From: Robiginitomaculum sp.
Lineage (GTDB): Bacteria > Pseudomonadota > Alphaproteobacteria > Caulobacterales > Maricaulaceae
Direction: 5' to 3'
Length of the DNA stretch: 6,854 nucleotides
Assembly (NCBI GenBank): GCA_002733735.2
Contig: NVWT02000016.1
Span: 6,075-12,928, forward strand
In this document: positions 5,816 through 6,854 of the stretch, piece by piece
How positions within the stretch are numbered: position 1 is the first letter of the stretch
Layout: every line of letters begins with the position of its first letter
Program-made: the position numbers and the translations under genes
Notes under the pieces: generated by a model
The model's database searches: none
What the model was told of the DNA's origin: nothing
The model's input: the letters and a program-made list of their open reading frames with translations, nothing else

Positions 5816-5862
5816 TCCATCGACCCAAAAAGTGGGTACCGGTTTTTGGTTAAGTTGATGGA
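5816..5862. repeat. Rhizobial-type short intergenic palindrome (RIME-like) upstream of xthA
   Basis: The outer arms TCCATC (5816-5821) and GATGGA (5857-5862) are perfectly complementary. The inner arms CCAAAAA (5825-5831) and TTTTTGG (5843-5849) pair around a GC-rich centre with GGTACC and ACCGGT. The core AAAAAGTGGGTACCGGTTTT closely resembles AAAAGTGGGAACCGGTTTT, which I know as the heart of a palindrome dispersed in intergenic regions of many Rhizobiales genomes, also flanked by arms containing GATC and ATG/CAT. It lies within the xthA promoter/leader region, so it may affect that gene's expression. Family assignment is from memory. Confidence 0.7.
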
Positions 5863-5870
5863 TCCAGAAG

Positions 5871-5916
5871 AAAAAGTATACTAAAAATAGAGTTTAGTTC
5901 GGTATTTTTAGTATAC
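5871..5916 (-). terminator. Intrinsic terminator of the 197-aa gene
   Basis: On the minus strand GTATACTAAAAATA (5916-5903) is followed by a 13-nt loop, its exact 14-bp complement TATTTTTAGTATAC (5889-5876) and then TTTTTC (5875-5870). This perfect stem plus T tract is a typical Rho-independent layout, though the stem is AT-rich. The stem begins inside the gene: it contains the last two codons (GTA TAC) and the TAA stop. Confidence 0.75.
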
Positions 5917-6501
5917 GTTATAACTGGAACCGATAATTCCAACCGGCCAACGACCACGGTTAAATAGTGACCATCGCAAAATAAACGGGTGATCAGGGTC
6001 ATCAATATCAGTATTAGAAAGAATAGCCAATGTCATGCAATGAGCAGACTGTGCCACATGACCTATAATACAATTTATTGTCGCCTCATTAGCCTGTGAG
6101 TTGTGTGAAAATGTTTCTTCGGCAGTATCTTTGGCAATCTGCGAAATTTCACTGGCCACAAGCTGTAACAAGGCCGCCGCGCCTTCTTCACTGGTGTTCA
6201 ATAGTGCTTGCCCATGTAGGCTAGCCCGCAACTGCTCTTCACACAGCCAAGCCTCTGGGTCGTAATCATTTGCCTCAGCCGCACCGACCGCCTCTGACAA
6301 ATGTAACAACCGGGCTGGAAACACATGGGAAAAGCCTAGATTTTGAGCATAAAGAGTAGCTAATTCACGATCATTATCATCTAGCTTCGTGCCAATACGA
6401 GAAAAAAGCGGCGTTGCCGAAAGACTGTCGGCAAAAGCTTTCGCTCGCAACAAATGTGGTACTTCATCAAGCAAAGAAGAATATTCATTATCCATATCCA
6501 C
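5908..6501 (-). CDS. Protein of unknown function, 197 aa
   Basis: I do not recognise this protein. It is acidic and mostly helical in appearance, with no signal peptide, membrane segment or known catalytic motif. Visible stretches: a hydrophilic N-terminal part (DEVPHLLRAKAFADSLSATPLF, about 12-33), a central Ala/Glu-rich segment (AVGAAEANDYDPEAWLCEEQLRASLHG), a helix rich in Ala, Leu, Ser and Glu (about 105-130), and a more distinctive C-terminus with DDPDHPFILRWSLFNRGRWPVGIIGSSYNVY (about 167-197), the part most likely to be conserved. The GTG at 6501 gives the quoted length; an ATG two codons later (6495) is an equally good start, and neither has a Shine-Dalgarno. The gene has its own terminator at its stop, which supports it being real. 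Codon and base use look like the neighbours. It sits between xthA and another minus-strand gene, and this context does not suggest a function. Confidence 0.75.
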   Translation of the reverse strand: MDMDNEYSSLLDEVPHLLRAKAFADSLSATPLFSRIGTKLDDNDRELATLYAQNLGFSHVFPARLLHLSEAVGAAEANDYDPEAWLCEEQLRASLHGQALLNTSEEGAAALLQLVASEISQIAKDTAEETFSHNSQANEATINCIIGHVAQSAHCMTLAILSNTDIDDPDHPFILRWSLFNRGRWPVGIIGSSYNVY

Positions 6502-6595
6502 ACCAATACCGGCTTCAGCTCAACTGTCTACCCATGTTTTTATACAAAACACCGACCTTTGTTTTGCTGTAGGTCTTTTGCCGCAAGAACAACAA

Positions 6596-6625
6596 CGCCC
6601 GGTCGCAAGGGGAAACGACCGGGCG
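6596..6625 (-). terminator. Perfect 10-bp GC-rich hairpin, probable terminator
   Basis: CGCCCGGTCG (6596-6605) and CGACCGGGCG (6616-6625) are exact complements around a 10-nt loop. On the minus strand the stem is followed by TTGTTGTTCTT, and on the plus strand by GGTTTATT. The only gene that could read into it is the minus-strand gene ending at 6766, about 140 nt upstream, so I assign the minus strand. The interrupted T tract leaves some doubt. The rest of the gap between 6502 and 6765 shows no gene: it has a T-rich minus-strand stretch near 6687-6717 and a possible -10 TATAAA at 6544-6539 for the 197-aa gene. Confidence 0.55.
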
Positions 6626-6765
6626 GGTTTATTCAAGTCAGCGCAATCTTCAGCGGGGGGGATGCTTGGCGCTAACTCTACTGTCTCTAAAAAAGCACAA
6701 AAAAATAAAATAATCAAATGAACTTATTGTTACTTCTTGTGAGCGATATATTTACCACAAGCAAA

Positions 6766-6854
6766 CTAGCGTCTTCGGCCGCCACGTCGGCGGTCTTGTT
6801 CGCGAATAACAAATAATGAAGAAGCCAGTTTTTCGCCCTCAACCGTATCGGTCA
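6766..6854 (-). CDS. C-terminal end of an unidentified protein with an Arg/Gly tail
   Basis: The minus-strand frame is open from the window edge to a TAG at 6768-6766 and encodes 28 residues, TDTVEGEKLASSLFVIREQD followed by RRRGGRRR. Too little is present to identify it. The strongly basic RRRGGRRR tail is common at the ends of nucleic-acid-binding proteins such as RNA helicases or RNases, but this is only a hint. The orientation and the terminator-like hairpin downstream support it being the end of a real gene. Confidence 0.5.
   Translation of the reverse strand, partial: TDTVEGEKLASSLFVIREQDRRRGGRRR

Noticed and set aside
6501..6522. TGA recoded as a sense codon, joining the 65-codon frame to the 197-aa gene; all clear genes here stop with TAA or TAG, never TGA.
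   Set aside because: All the Trp codons I checked in the recognised genes are TGG, with no internal TGA in conserved positions, and eight stop codons is too small a sample to conclude anything.
6520..6717. Minus-strand open frame of 65 codons (TTG start) ending in a CxxCGK...FC pattern like the YacG zinc ribbon, in the same frame as the 197-aa gene and separated from it only by a TGA.
   Set aside because: The start is a TTG in a T-rich run with no ribosome site, the fourth zinc ligand is Trp, the DLGRW motif of YacG is absent, and the perfect 10-bp terminator-like hairpin lies inside it. The resemblance is probably chance.

Overview
The window looks like chromosomal DNA of an alphaproteobacterium, most likely of the Hyphomicrobiales (Rhizobiales), with moderate GC content. 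Four things point there: the long-form HisS C-terminus with its YYTGPVFEA and FGSVGGGGRYDGL signature; a DnaX with a ~43-residue N-terminal extension that has lost most of the zinc-binding cysteines; a response regulator that closely resembles CenR; and a short palindrome upstream of xthA with the AAAAGTGGG-ACCGGTTTT core familiar from rhizobial intergenic repeats. These are judgements from memory of the families, not search results.

Layout from left to right. Bases 1-561 hold the 3' end of hisS (+). It runs convergently into a minus-strand unit that reads ffs (4.5S/SRP RNA) - dnaX - ybaB (2860 down to 596). Upstream of ffs lies a small L,D-transpeptidase (YkuD-type) gene, also on the minus strand. 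It is divergent from cenR, an OmpR-family response regulator gene on the plus strand at 3491-4177, and the two share a 71-nt intergenic region. About 800 nt without a convincing gene follow (4178-4984). They contain a partly duplicated, hairpin-rich inverted-repeat element at 4258-4499 and then a stretch I cannot explain. Next come xthA (exonuclease III, minus), a rhizobial-type palindrome at its 5' end, a 14-bp AT-rich terminator, an unrecognised 197-aa protein gene (minus), a GC-rich hairpin, and the last 28 codons of another minus-strand gene with an Arg-rich tail.

Most of the genes are core housekeeping: translation (hisS), protein targeting (ffs), replication clamp loading (dnaX), nucleoid association (ybaB), cell-envelope regulation and remodelling (cenR, L,D-transpeptidase) and base-excision repair (xthA). 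I see no phage, CRISPR, toxin-antitoxin or novel multi-gene system. The points most worth a second look are the two intergenic repeat elements, the promoter geometry suggesting leaderless mRNAs for cenR and the transpeptidase, the unsecreted-looking six-cysteine transpeptidase, the unrecognised 197-aa gene, and the unexplained 4500-4984 stretch.
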